NCBI GenBank assembly: GCA_963803735.1 | Contig: CAWDNV010000022.1 | Span: 124,001 to 188,000, forward strand | DNA from: Palsa-189 sp963803735 | Lineage (GTDB): Bacteria; Acidobacteriota; Terriglobia; Acidiferrales; UBA7541 | Reading direction: 5' to 3' | DNA: 64,000 nt | In this document: positions 26,415-35,100 of the stretch, one piece after another | Layout: each line of letters opens with the position of its first letter | Position numbering within the stretch: position 1 is the first letter of the stretch | Made by a program: the position numbers and the translations under genes | Notes under the pieces: generated by a model | Database searches by the model: none | The model's input: only the letters and a program-made list of their open reading frames with translations | Told to the model about the DNA's origin: nothing

Positions 26415-27272
26415 CTATTTGGCTGATGTGCCGGCGCCGGCGGGATCTCCGACTGCGTTCAAGTATTCGATGGTCTCAGACGGTATGCACAGCTTCTCGT
26501 CGAAGATCTGATTGGGAATCCATTTGAGATAGACGGTTCCCAGAGAGAAGGGCTTGGCGTACATCGTAGGATCGTCCACTGTAATGGCCACTTCCATATC
26601 ATTGTGGTCAGTACGGGTAAAGCGTTCCTGTATGTGCGCTTGGACACTATGTGGATGTCCGTCGCGGTCGAGCCAGGTTCTGTCGTCCAGCCCGGAGGTA
26701 TCAACCACGAGCGTGTGGTCGCCTTCCCAATGACCCACCGAATATCCGAAATATCGGGGATCGGGTGAACCCTTCTCCGTAGATCCAACGTTCTTCGGAA
26801 GCGCGCGCCCATCGATCCAGATTTCTCTCCAAGCCTGCTGAAATTGATAAAGCACAACGATGCGATCCGGCATCGTTGCGAAGGAAATTCCCCTGATTTC
26901 ATCGACATCGGCTCGCGGAAACGCCAACGGATCACATGTCCTCACAAACGGGTCATTGGTAGAGGCAGGACTGAATTTCCCAAGACTCTTACGTTCACTG
27001 AACAGCTTTTGTCCTAAGGGGGTTAGCGAAGGTATCTCTCCTTCTTTGAAATCAGGCACACCCGCGCCTGAACGCGGCCCTGCCCAGGTCCCGTTCAAAT
27101 CGTGAACCGAAGCAGGCCCGCCGGAGCCCACAATTCTGTTACGGCCGTCATACATCCATTTCGAATTTTCACCGGTTGATCGCTGACGCTGGGGCATTTG
27201 AGCTAGTAGGACGGAAGAAAAGGCAAGTCCCGCCATCAGGGCTATTATGGTGGTGCTCCATAGGTTTTTCAT
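26415..27272 (-). CDS. secreted protein of the DLxGxW family (paralog 1)
   Basis: 285 residues; family unnamed to me. A signal peptide (residues 1-24, ending in LLAQ) is followed by VHDLNGTWAGP, SLTPLGQKLF, TNDPFVRTCDPLAFPRA, FATMPDRIVVLYQFQQAWRE, WIDGRALPKN, YFGYSVGHWEGDHTLVVDTS, LDDRTWLDRDGHPHS and ERFTRTDHNDMEV. The same string of blocks recurs in the genes at 29447 and 30354. Related lipocalin-like/beta-rich families are frequent in Acidobacteria and steroid or aromatic degraders, but no activity is established. Transcribed with DUF6152 paralog 1. Confidence 0.75.
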   Translation of the reverse strand: MKNLWSTTIIALMAGLAFSSVLLAQMPQRQRSTGENSKWMYDGRNRIVGSGGPASVHDLNGTWAGPRSGAGVPDFKEGEIPSLTPLGQKLFSERKSLGKFSPASTNDPFVRTCDPLAFPRADVDEIRGISFATMPDRIVVLYQFQQAWREIWIDGRALPKNVGSTEKGSPDPRYFGYSVGHWEGDHTLVVDTSGLDDRTWLDRDGHPHSVQAHIQERFTRTDHNDMEVAITVDDPTMYAKPFSLGTVYLKWIPNQIFDEKLCIPSETIEYLNAVGDPAGAGTSAK

Positions 27273-27620
27273 GACCGGTTCTCCCTTTGGATTAAGCCTT
27301 ACAGCCCAACGTCAGATTTTCAAAATGGAGCGTACACAAATGACGACACTCGTTTTTGTCTTGGCACGAGTGGCCGTAGCATATGCTCGGCCACTTCGGC
27401 GGTCAATGTTCATGGGTAGAAGAAGGTCCGTTGCGAGTCTCGTCTATTTCCGGGTGGCGGATTGCGCGTAGGGGGAGCCAAGTGTATAGTGTCGAACCGG
27501 CGTAGCGAAAAATTTTGCAGGTGACTCGTCCAGCACAATCGAGAGCTGGAGAAAATCGCGCATGCGAGCGATGAGATCAGCGGGACGAAGCTCCGCAAAC
27601 TCGGCAAAAAGGGAGGGTAC
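27273..27620. other. divergent intergenic region, no gene seen
   Basis: 348 nt between the minus-strand DLxGxW gene and the plus-strand cytochrome fusion. It must hold promoters for both. No convincing -35/-10 pair, repeat or small ORF was recognised. The short open frames in it lack plausible starts or coding character. Confidence 0.5.
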
Positions 27621-28784
27621 ATGAAATTCGGATCGAGGGGAGCGATCCGCAGTGCGGCGACCACGCTGGCAGTCTGCCTGATAGCAGTGGGATGGGCGCG
27701 TGGCCAGGAACAGAAGCCGCAACTGGCGGAAGATGCCTTCAAGAACGTGCAGGTGTTGCGAGGCATTTCCGTGGATCAATTTCTGGGAACCATGGGCTTT
27801 TTTGCCGCGTCGCTGAGCTTGAACTGCACCGATTGCCATACGGCGGAAAGCGGGGGCAGTTGGGCGCGCTATGCCGACGATACGGCATTGAAGAACACCG
27901 CGCGCCGAATGGTGGTGATGGTAAACGCCATCAACAAGGCGGATTTCGGAGGCGAGCGCAAGATCACCTGCTACACGTGCCATCGGGGTAGCCAGAGGCC
28001 GGAAGTGACGCCGAGTTTGGCCGAGCAATACGGGACGCCGCCGCCGGAAGATCCCGACAAAGTGGAGATCCTGAACCTGAACGGATCCAACCAGCCGACC
28101 GCGGACCAGATTCTGGATAAGTATCTTCAGGCTCTCGGCGGAGCGGCGCAAGTCGCCAAGCTGACGAGTTTGGTGGGCAAGGGAACGTACACTGGATTCG
28201 ACACCGATTTTGCCAAGGTGCCGATCGATTACTACGCGAAGCCGGGTTTGCGCACGACTGTGGTCCACACGCTGGCCGGAGATAACACCACGGTCTATGA
28301 CGGCCAGCAAGCGTGGGTAGCAGCAGTAGATAAGCCGGTGCCGCTGATGCCTTTGACGGGCGGCGATTTGGAGGGGGCGCGGGTGGATGCCGGATTGGCG
28401 TTCCCAGCACAGATCAAGCAGGAGTTCAAGAACTGGCGGAGCGGATTTCCGGCCATCACGGTCAACGATAAGCCGGTACAGGTGATTGAGGGGACATCGC
28501 CGGGCGGCTCGGCGATCAAGCTGTACTTCGACAAGGAAACAGGGTTATTGGTGCGGCAGGTGCGTTACAACAACACGATCATCGGGCTGACGCCTTCGCA
28601 CGTGGAGTATTCGGACTATCGAGCGGTGAACGGAGTAAAGGTGCCGTTCCACTGGACGACGACGTGGGTAGACGGCCAATCGACCACGGATCTGAGTTCG
28701 GTGCAGGCGAATGTGCCGATCGACGCGGCCAAGTTCACCAAACCGGCTCCAGCCGTCCCTAAAGCCACCAGCGCTTCGCGCTAA
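27621..28784 (+). CDS. exported dihaem cytochrome c fused to a LolA-like domain
   Basis: 387 residues. Signal peptide to about residue 29. Residues 35-135 resemble the photosynthetic-reaction-centre cytochrome c subunit family (FKNVQVLRGISVDQFLGTMG) with two haem sites, CTDCH near 71 and CYTCH near 118. Residues 150-370 form a second domain: ILDKYLQALGGAAQVAKL, then a run of beta strands ending NGVKVPFHWTTTW, which I read as a LolA/lipoprotein-sorting-like half-barrel. Such fusions occur repeatedly in Acidobacteria. Probably a periplasmic electron-transfer protein with a lipid- or ligand-binding module; no photosystem is implied. Its start follows a GGGAGG site. Confidence 0.75.
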   Translation: MKFGSRGAIRSAATTLAVCLIAVGWARGQEQKPQLAEDAFKNVQVLRGISVDQFLGTMGFFAASLSLNCTDCHTAESGGSWARYADDTALKNTARRMVVMVNAINKADFGGERKITCYTCHRGSQRPEVTPSLAEQYGTPPPEDPDKVEILNLNGSNQPTADQILDKYLQALGGAAQVAKLTSLVGKGTYTGFDTDFAKVPIDYYAKPGLRTTVVHTLAGDNTTVYDGQQAWVAAVDKPVPLMPLTGGDLEGARVDAGLAFPAQIKQEFKNWRSGFPAITVNDKPVQVIEGTSPGGSAIKLYFDKETGLLVRQVRYNNTIIGLTPSHVEYSDYRAVNGVKVPFHWTTTWVDGQSTTDLSSVQANVPIDAAKFTKPAPAVPKATSASR

Positions 28785-28868
28785 CCTGAACGCAGCATCA
28801 GCTTATCGCACGTGATGGGTCTTCCACCGCGCCAGCGAAGTTTGCCGTGCGTCTACATTTACAACGAG

Positions 28869-28898
28869 TTGCGACCTCGGAGAACTTCCTGTTAGAAT
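28869..28898 (+). promoter_or_regulatory. possible sigma-70 promoter for the 28959 gene
   Basis: TTGCGA (28869-28874), an 18-nt spacer and TAGAAT (28893-28898), ending 60 nt before the DUF6152 start. Only a consensus-by-eye match. Confidence 0.4.
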
Positions 28899-28958
28899 CC
28901 CCGCCATCGTGAAGTCGCCAATGCCGAGCCGTTCGCGTAAAAACTAGGGAGGCAAGTT

Positions 28959-29345
28959 ATGAATAAATCGCTGCTGAAGAGTTCACTCATGGCTGTCGCA
29001 CTCTTAATGATTTCAGCTTCGCTTTTTGCGCATCACGGTAACGCCGCATATGACAGCAGAACCGTCACCGTCAAGGGAACCATAACAGCTTGGGTTTGGA
29101 CCAATCCGCACAGCTTTTTGAAGTTCGACGCCAAGGACGAAAAGGGTAATGTCGTGCATTGGCTCGGCGAATGGAACGCTCCCTCTACGCTCGTCAATTT
29201 TGGGATTACGGCAAAGTCGTTTAAGGTCGGCGAGGAAGTCACTGTCACGATGGTCGGAATGTCTAAAACAGGCCAGCCGGTCGGGCGCGTGACAAAAGTC
29301 ATTCTTCCCGATGGTCAGGAACTCAGCATGGGTAGTGAGCGCTAA
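28959..29345 (+). CDS. DUF6152 secreted protein (paralog 2)
   Basis: 128 residues. Signal peptide ending SLFA, with predicted mature start HHGNAAYD. Then TVKGTITAWVWTNPHSFLKF, HWLGEWNAPSTLVNFGI, FKVGEEVTVTMVG and GRVTKVILPDG. Same architecture as the copies at 25870 and 31350 but the most diverged. GGGAGG ribosome site. Followed by the two DLxGxW paralogs at 29447 and 30354, so it heads a three-gene run. Confidence 0.85.
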   Translation: MNKSLLKSSLMAVALLMISASLFAHHGNAAYDSRTVTVKGTITAWVWTNPHSFLKFDAKDEKGNVVHWLGEWNAPSTLVNFGITAKSFKVGEEVTVTMVGMSKTGQPVGRVTKVILPDGQELSMGSER

Positions 29346-29446
29346 ACTGGGATAGCGCGCGTGCTGTTGTCCCCCAACGCTGATTGATGCACAATTCCGA
29401 AACGAGATCCGAAAGTAAGCACGTTCATCGAGGAGAGAATTCAGAA

Positions 29447-30343
29447 ATGTCAAAGCGCTTTTTGGCCGCAGCGATCTTACTTTCAGCCGTAGCGTTTTTG
29501 CCGCTTACACGCGCTCAAACGGCCCAGCAAAGGGAGTCCGGCAAGAATATACATCGCGACGGTTGGGACCGGATTGTCCCCAACGCCCCGAAAGATCAAA
29601 CGTCGGAACCCGCTCCCGTTCGCGACCTGAGCGGAATCTGGGAGCCCACCCCAGGTTACCGGGACGGAGTCTTTGCCACTGGCCCGAAAGAATACCCCTC
29701 TGATACCAAACCCGAACATGAGTTGCCTTTCACTCCGTTGGGTCTGAAGACTTGGAAGGAGCATAAGCCCGGATTCGGAACCACCGCCGTCCCCATCGCG
29801 CAGAATAACGATCCATTTGATATTTGCGATCCAATCGGATTCCCGCGCCTTGAGCTTTTTAACTTGAGAGCCATTCAGATCTTTCAAACGAAGAGCCAGG
29901 TCGCCATCATCTACCAGAATGACCAAGTGTGGCGCAACATTTGGATGGACGGCCGAGAACTCCCCAAGGAGATTTTGGAGCCGCGCTGGTATGGCTACTC
30001 CGTCGGCAAGTGGACGGACGACTACACGTTTGTCACGGAAACAGTGGGCTTGGATGAAAGAACCTGGATCGATAACGTGGGCCGGCCCCATAGCGATGAA
30101 TTGAAGGTCACCGAAACCTGGCACCGCGTGAACCATGACATCATGGAATTCACGATGACGATTGAAGATCCCAAGATGTACACCAAGCCGTGGAATCCCT
30201 TGAACAAGTTCCGCATGCGATTGCAACCCGAATGGTTCGATATTCGGGAGATGATTTGTTCCGCTTCAGAAGCACAAGAATATAACAAGACGATTGCCGA
30301 GCAGGCCGTGGCGGAGCAGAAAGCAAAAGCAAACAAGAAGTAG
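29447..30343 (+). CDS. secreted protein of the DLxGxW family (paralog 2)
   Basis: 298 residues. The frame is open from 29384, but the ATG at 29447 has GAGGAGA upstream and yields a clean signal peptide (MSKRFLAAAILLSAVAFLPL, cleaved near AQ). Blocks: VRDLSGIWEPTPGYRDG, FTPLGLKTW, NNDPFDICDPIGFPRLE, WMDGRELPKEI, RWYGYSVGKWTDDYTFVTET, LDERTWIDNVGRPHS and ETWHRVNHDIMEF. It is the most divergent of the three paralogs and has a longer Pro-rich insert near residue 60 and a Lys-rich tail. Function unknown. Confidence 0.75.
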   Translation: MSKRFLAAAILLSAVAFLPLTRAQTAQQRESGKNIHRDGWDRIVPNAPKDQTSEPAPVRDLSGIWEPTPGYRDGVFATGPKEYPSDTKPEHELPFTPLGLKTWKEHKPGFGTTAVPIAQNNDPFDICDPIGFPRLELFNLRAIQIFQTKSQVAIIYQNDQVWRNIWMDGRELPKEILEPRWYGYSVGKWTDDYTFVTETVGLDERTWIDNVGRPHSDELKVTETWHRVNHDIMEFTMTIEDPKMYTKPWNPLNKFRMRLQPEWFDIREMICSASEAQEYNKTIAEQAVAEQKAKANKK

Positions 30344-30353
30344 TCGTCTACAC

Positions 30354-31169
30354 ATGCGAAATTCCTTTAAGAGTGCGGCTCTAGTTCTCATAGCCGTGCT
30401 CGCCTGTTCGCGTTTTACCCTCGCGCAGGACGTCTATCGGAATACTGAATACGACAAACTGAATCTCGGCCCTGGTGGTCCTGCACCCAAACAAGACTTC
30501 AGTGGTTCGTGGGCAGGGCCTGTGGCGATCGACAGACAAGCGGAGGTGACTCCTCTTACGCCGCTGGGCCAGAAACTAATGGCCGCGAATAAACCCGAGC
30601 CCACCTTTCACATTGCCGGCACAAATGATTCTTTTGCCAGAGTCTGCGATCCCTTGGGTTTTCCTCGGAATATGGTGTTTGAATTGAGGGGACTTGCGTT
30701 TGCTACAATGCCGGGCAGAATTCTCGTTCTGAATCAGTACCAGCGCGCGTGGCGGGAAGTCTGGATGGACGGGCGCGAACTCCCCAAGAACGTGGGTGGT
30801 ACCACGAAAGATGCGCCTGATCCGCGATACTACGGGTATTCGGTTGGTCACTGGGAGGGCGACAATACGTTGGTCGTGGAGACCACTGGGTTGGACGATA
30901 GAACTTGGCTGACACGCATGGGATATCCGCATAGCATGGATGCGCGCGTGACCGAACGCTTTACGCGCCCTGACCACAACGACCTGCATCTGACGATCAC
31001 CGTAGACGATCCAAAGATATACACAAAGCCTTTTGTCCTCGGGACCGTGAATTTTAAGTGGGTACCCGATCAGCAACTCGCTGAACAGCTTTGCGTACCT
31101 TCAGAAATGCTGCAGTATTTGAACCTGGTGGGAGATCCTGCCGGTAACTCAGTTCCGCCTACCAATTAA
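30354..31169 (+). CDS. secreted protein of the DLxGxW family (paralog 3)
   Basis: 271 residues. True start probably the ATG at 30354, 10 nt after the previous stop, giving a signal peptide cleaved near TLAQ. Blocks: KQDFSGSWAGPV, TPLTPLGQKLMAANKP, TNDSFARVCDPLGFPRN, FATMPGRILVLNQYQRAWRE, WMDGRELPKNVGG, YYGYSVGHWEGDNTLVVETT, LDDRTWLTRMGYPHS and ERFTRPDHNDLH. It is closer to the paralog at 26415 than to its neighbour at 29447, so the cluster was not built by one simple local duplication. Confidence 0.75.
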   Translation: MRNSFKSAALVLIAVLACSRFTLAQDVYRNTEYDKLNLGPGGPAPKQDFSGSWAGPVAIDRQAEVTPLTPLGQKLMAANKPEPTFHIAGTNDSFARVCDPLGFPRNMVFELRGLAFATMPGRILVLNQYQRAWREVWMDGRELPKNVGGTTKDAPDPRYYGYSVGHWEGDNTLVVETTGLDDRTWLTRMGYPHSMDARVTERFTRPDHNDLHLTITVDDPKIYTKPFVLGTVNFKWVPDQQLAEQLCVPSEMLQYLNLVGDPAGNSVPPTN

Positions 31170-31171
31170 GC

Positions 31172-31202
31172 GCGAGCAGGTTCCTCGAATAACCCTGCTC
31201 GC
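31172..31202 (+). terminator. hairpin after the 30354 gene
   Basis: Perfect 9-bp stem (31172-31180 with 31194-31202) with a 13-nt loop, 2 nt past the stop codon. No T-run follows, so it may be only an attenuating or stabilising hairpin. Confidence 0.45.
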
Positions 31203-31270
31203 GAAGAGGAACGCTTGCGTTTGTCAGGATGCTAACGCGTACTGCCTGCCCTAAGATTGCACCGCGCACC

Positions 31271-31308
31271 AAAAGAAAAAGCGGCAGGGGGAAGATTTGC
31301 CCTGCCGC
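31271..31308 (-). terminator. rho-independent terminator of the 31350 gene
   Basis: Minus-strand 9-bp stem (31281-31289 with 31300-31308) followed by TTTTTCTTTT (31271-31280), 41 nt beyond the DUF6152 stop. Confidence 0.85.
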
Positions 31309-31349
31309 TACAAGAGAGGCCGCCCGCCCAGTCAAGGGCGAAAACGTTG

Positions 31350-31772
31350 TCAGTACGGCTTTTCCGACTTCTCTTTGCTGTCGGCGTCCCCGAGTTGGCT
31401 ATCCTTTAACGTTGTCCCGTCGGTCAGAACGATTTTGTTCAGACGTCCCACTGGGTTGCCGTTCTTCGATTGGAACGTGTAAACGGTCACGACGTCGCCG
31501 GGCTTCAGCGAATTCTTGGTCCATCCGATAAGGGTGAGCGCCGAAGGGCTGCCGGCTTCCGCCGCCCAATGACTGACGTTGCCTTTATTATCCTTGACGT
31601 CGAACATGGCGATCGAGTGAGGGTTCGCCCAAATGAATTTTGTTATCGTGGCATCCTTCAGGACAACCACCTTTTGCGTGTCATACGTTGCGCTTCCATG
31701 GTGTGCAAATAGCGGAGCGCACGTCATCAGAAGACTCACAATCAACCCTACTCGTACTTTAGTCGAGACCAT
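31350..31772 (-). CDS. DUF6152 secreted protein (paralog 3)
   Basis: 140 residues. Signal peptide ending PLFA, predicted mature start HHGSATYD. Then KDATITKFIWANPHSIAMFD, HWAAEAGSPSALTLIGWTKN, LKPGDVVTVYTFQSKNG and LNKIVLTDGTTL. Very close to the copy at 25870 (same length and block spacing), less so to 28959. Converges on the DLxGxW paralog 3 gene and is followed by its own terminator, so it is a separate transcript. Confidence 0.85.
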   Translation of the reverse strand: MVSTKVRVGLIVSLLMTCAPLFAHHGSATYDTQKVVVLKDATITKFIWANPHSIAMFDVKDNKGNVSHWAAEAGSPSALTLIGWTKNSLKPGDVVTVYTFQSKNGNPVGRLNKIVLTDGTTLKDSQLGDADSKEKSEKPY

Positions 31773-32133
31773 TGCCCCTCCCTCTGGATTCGCCCCAGCA
31801 ACAACTCTCTACGCTGATCGCGGATGAGCTGAGAAGATTTTGAGCATCCGCCCACAGCATCTGTTAGTGCTGAGGGCGAAATATGAAGCACATTGGACCA
31901 TTGCGAGAGCGGCACTGTCAAGACGCCCGTCTATCCGAGACGGCACAATACTCACCCAGCGTTCACACTCCCGCTGGCCGGAATAGCTCACGATTGTTGC
32001 GAGCGCCGTCAGGACGACGCCCCAATGAAACTTAAAATAAATTATTGTCGGGGGGGGTATGCTTCGGAATGCACGATCCGCGAAGACTTTATTCGAGGGG
32101 GGCGATTTTCACGCCCCCTCGAACTGGTTTTGA
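31773..32133. other. intergenic region with one strong hairpin, no gene seen
   Basis: 361 nt between the DUF6152 start and the end of the Oar-type receptor gene. A near-perfect inverted repeat (about 32092-32123, 12-bp arms) lies just past the receptor stop on the minus strand and may end that transcript, though no long T-run follows. A nine-G run sits at about 32050-32057. No coding frame looks real. Confidence 0.45.
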
Positions 32134-35100
32134 CTAGAACGTTAACTTCAACCCGAGCTGCATCACGCGTTGGCTTCCCGAGCCGATCAACGGATTGCCG
32201 GCTGCGAAGTCGGGCGTCAAGAACGAAGCGCCGAACACGGCATTCGGACCGGGGGTATTGCCGGTATTGACAAAGCTGGATGCACCAGAGGGATTGGCGG
32301 CGATGGGAATATTGAATACGTTGAAGACCTCCCACCGCAACTGGGCGCCGAAACGCTCGGTGAAGTGGAAGTTCTTGAACAGGGACAGGTCCAAGTTGTG
32401 GTACCCGGAGTCGCGGAAGATGTTGCGGCCCATGTTGCCGAAGGTTCCAAGCCCTGGAGGAACCATGAACGAGCTGCCGTTCGTGGACACGTAGCAGCCA
32501 GCGGCTGCCAGTGTGGCGGGCGAAGGAGCATGAGCCGCGCACCCGGCAATGGCGCTTGCGGTAGCGGCCGCGGACAAGGGATCGGTATTGCTGCCTGCGT
32601 TGTATGGGTCCGCAAAACCGCATGTGGCGCTGCCGGTGGTAACGGCCCCACCAGCAACTCCGAATCCGCTGCAGTAGGGAATACTGTTCTTGCCGGATGG
32701 AAAGTCGGCGGGATTGCCGAAAAAGCTCCAGCGGTCAGCCTTTTCCCCGGTCCCGCTGAAATTGTCCGAGTTATCGAATGTTTGCCACGGCTGGGCCGTG
32801 GCATAGTTCACGATAGAGTTGATCTGCCAGCCTTCCAGCATCTGGCCATACCCTTTCTTGCCGGGAAGATTGTAAGTGACTGTGAAAGTGACGCGATGAC
32901 GGATGTCAAAGTCGCTGCTGGCATACTCTCCTGCCAGATTGTTGCTGTTCTCAGGATTCAGGCCGAAGCGGTTCAGGGAACCGCTATCAAGGCCGTGAGC
33001 ATAGGTGTATCCGGCAGTGAAAGACAGCCCTTGAGACATCCGCTTTATTAGGGTTACTTGGGCGCTGTTGTAGTTGGAATACGATTTGTTGGTTACAAAG
33101 TTGATGAATCCCAGATAGGGGAACTTGGTATAAAACGGCCGAGCTTCCTGCGTGGCTACCCCGTTATACGAGCCGGGCGTTGCAGTGGGCCCGCACGCAT
33201 CTGCCAACTGCGCCGCCGTGAGCGCATTCAGGCACCATCCTGCGCCCAGGGGTGCCTGATTGATGTCCGCAAAGTTCAGCAGTCTGAAGCCATGATTGCC
33301 AACATAGGCAACTTCAATAGAAAAGTTAGAGCCGAGTTGGTGTTGAACGCTGAGGTTGTAATTCACGACGTAAGGTAGCCTGAGTTTCTGGTCGACACCC
33401 ATAAGGTCACAGGGGGAAGGGGCTCCGTTAACGCCATCCCCGCATTTCGGGCCGCCTGTCGCTGCCGGGAAAACGGTAGCCTGGCCGCCACTGCAAGCCG
33501 CAGTGTGCGCCAGACCTGACGTGACAGCGGGATCCCAGCAGAGTGCGCTGGGAGCAAAAGTGGCAGAGCCGAGAGCGTTCGTCCCACCTCCCGAAGATGG
33601 GCAACTAATCGATGGAATCAGGGCAGAAATCCCGCAAGAGATCGAAGCTGCGGTTGGTATCGCGTTAATCGCGGTTGAACCATTGTTCTGCATCCCGAAC
33701 TGTCCTTCGAACGTCTCCAAGCTCCAGGTCTCGTGAACAAGACCAACGCCTGCCCGGACAACGGTCCTCCCGTCGCCCTTCACGTCCCAGGCAAGACCCA
33801 GGCGTGGCTCGAAGTCGTAGGGATCGGCCTTATATATCGTGCTGTGCCCTGCCTGCCCTTGCTGAACGAGCCCGGTTGGCGATGTGGGATCGAAGTTGCC
33901 GAGGTTGTTGTTGGCATCCTTCATCGGCGTGAGGTACATATAGCGCAGTCCCGCGTTGACAATCACCCTCGGGGTCACGCGCCAGTCGTCCTGGACGAAC
34001 CCAGCGAAATTCATGAAGCTCAACTTCGAAAGTGGCGTACCCGTGAGAAGTACTCCGTCCGAGGGAGTTCCGGCGAAGAAGTCCTCGAGTGAGGTGCTAG
34101 GTGCGCCAGCAATGGTCTGAGCTTTGCCGTTGAAATCAAATCGGCCTCGGCCGTTGTTAAAAACTTGTGCATCAGCCTCGATATGTGTGAACTCGCCACC
34201 AAACTTGAGGGCGTGCTTGCCCCTCAGAATCGAAACTGAGTCCTGGAAGTCGTAATACGGGTTGGGAGTAAAATATTGGGGCCGGTTAAAGGCCGTGCCC
34301 ACGACCGGTGTACCGCCATTCCCAAAACTACCGATTGTGATGCTCGGCAAGCCGCCCGCAAGCGGGTTTGTTATGCCCGTGTTGATCCCGTAGGTGCTGG
34401 CCGGTGTGTTGACGTCGATATTAACGAAGTTAAAGGAGATGCGATTGTAGCCAAAGCGCATCTCGTTCACCACGTTGGAGCTGGGAGTGAAGACCCAGCT
34501 CACGGTATCGGACCAAGCGCGGATGGGTACAGTGTCCGTGGACTGTATCTGAGCAAACGGGTGATCCTCTCCCACGGCGTTGTAGTTGCCGAGGAAGAAC
34601 ATGCCATTGATGGTGTTCTTGTCGTTGAGGTGGTAGTCGATTTTCGCGACTCCGTTGTCGCTCTGATTGCTGGTGGGGAAGGTGCTAAGGAAGGAGGTCG
34701 ATGTACCACTGTTTGGGAACAATCCGCCGGTGCAAGTTGGCGACGCGCCTGCTGTGCACCCGGCAAGTTTCAGGCTGACCGCGCTTAAAGGTACAGTCGC
34801 GGTCTGCAAAGCCGCGATAGCATCCACCATGCTCTTGGACGCGTCGCCCACCGATTGCGTGGCTGGAACCGGCAGACCACCGACGAAGCCGATGAAAGAA
34901 CGCAAGCCTTCATAGCCCGCGAAGAAGAAGAGTTTGTCTTTCTTGATCGGCCCGCCAACCGTGGCACCGAACTGCTTCAATTGCGCCGGTGTCTGATCAC
35001 ATACAGACACGACGTTTGGGTTAAGAGCGCACACCCCATTTTGCGGAGCAATGTTGAAGTAGTTTCTGGCATCCCAGTTTTGATAGCGGCCAAACGCATA

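Noticed and set aside
27621..28784. Photosynthetic reaction-centre gene
   Set aside because: Only the cytochrome subunit-like domain is present; no pufLM or other photosystem genes occur, and such cytochromes are common in non-phototrophic Acidobacteria.
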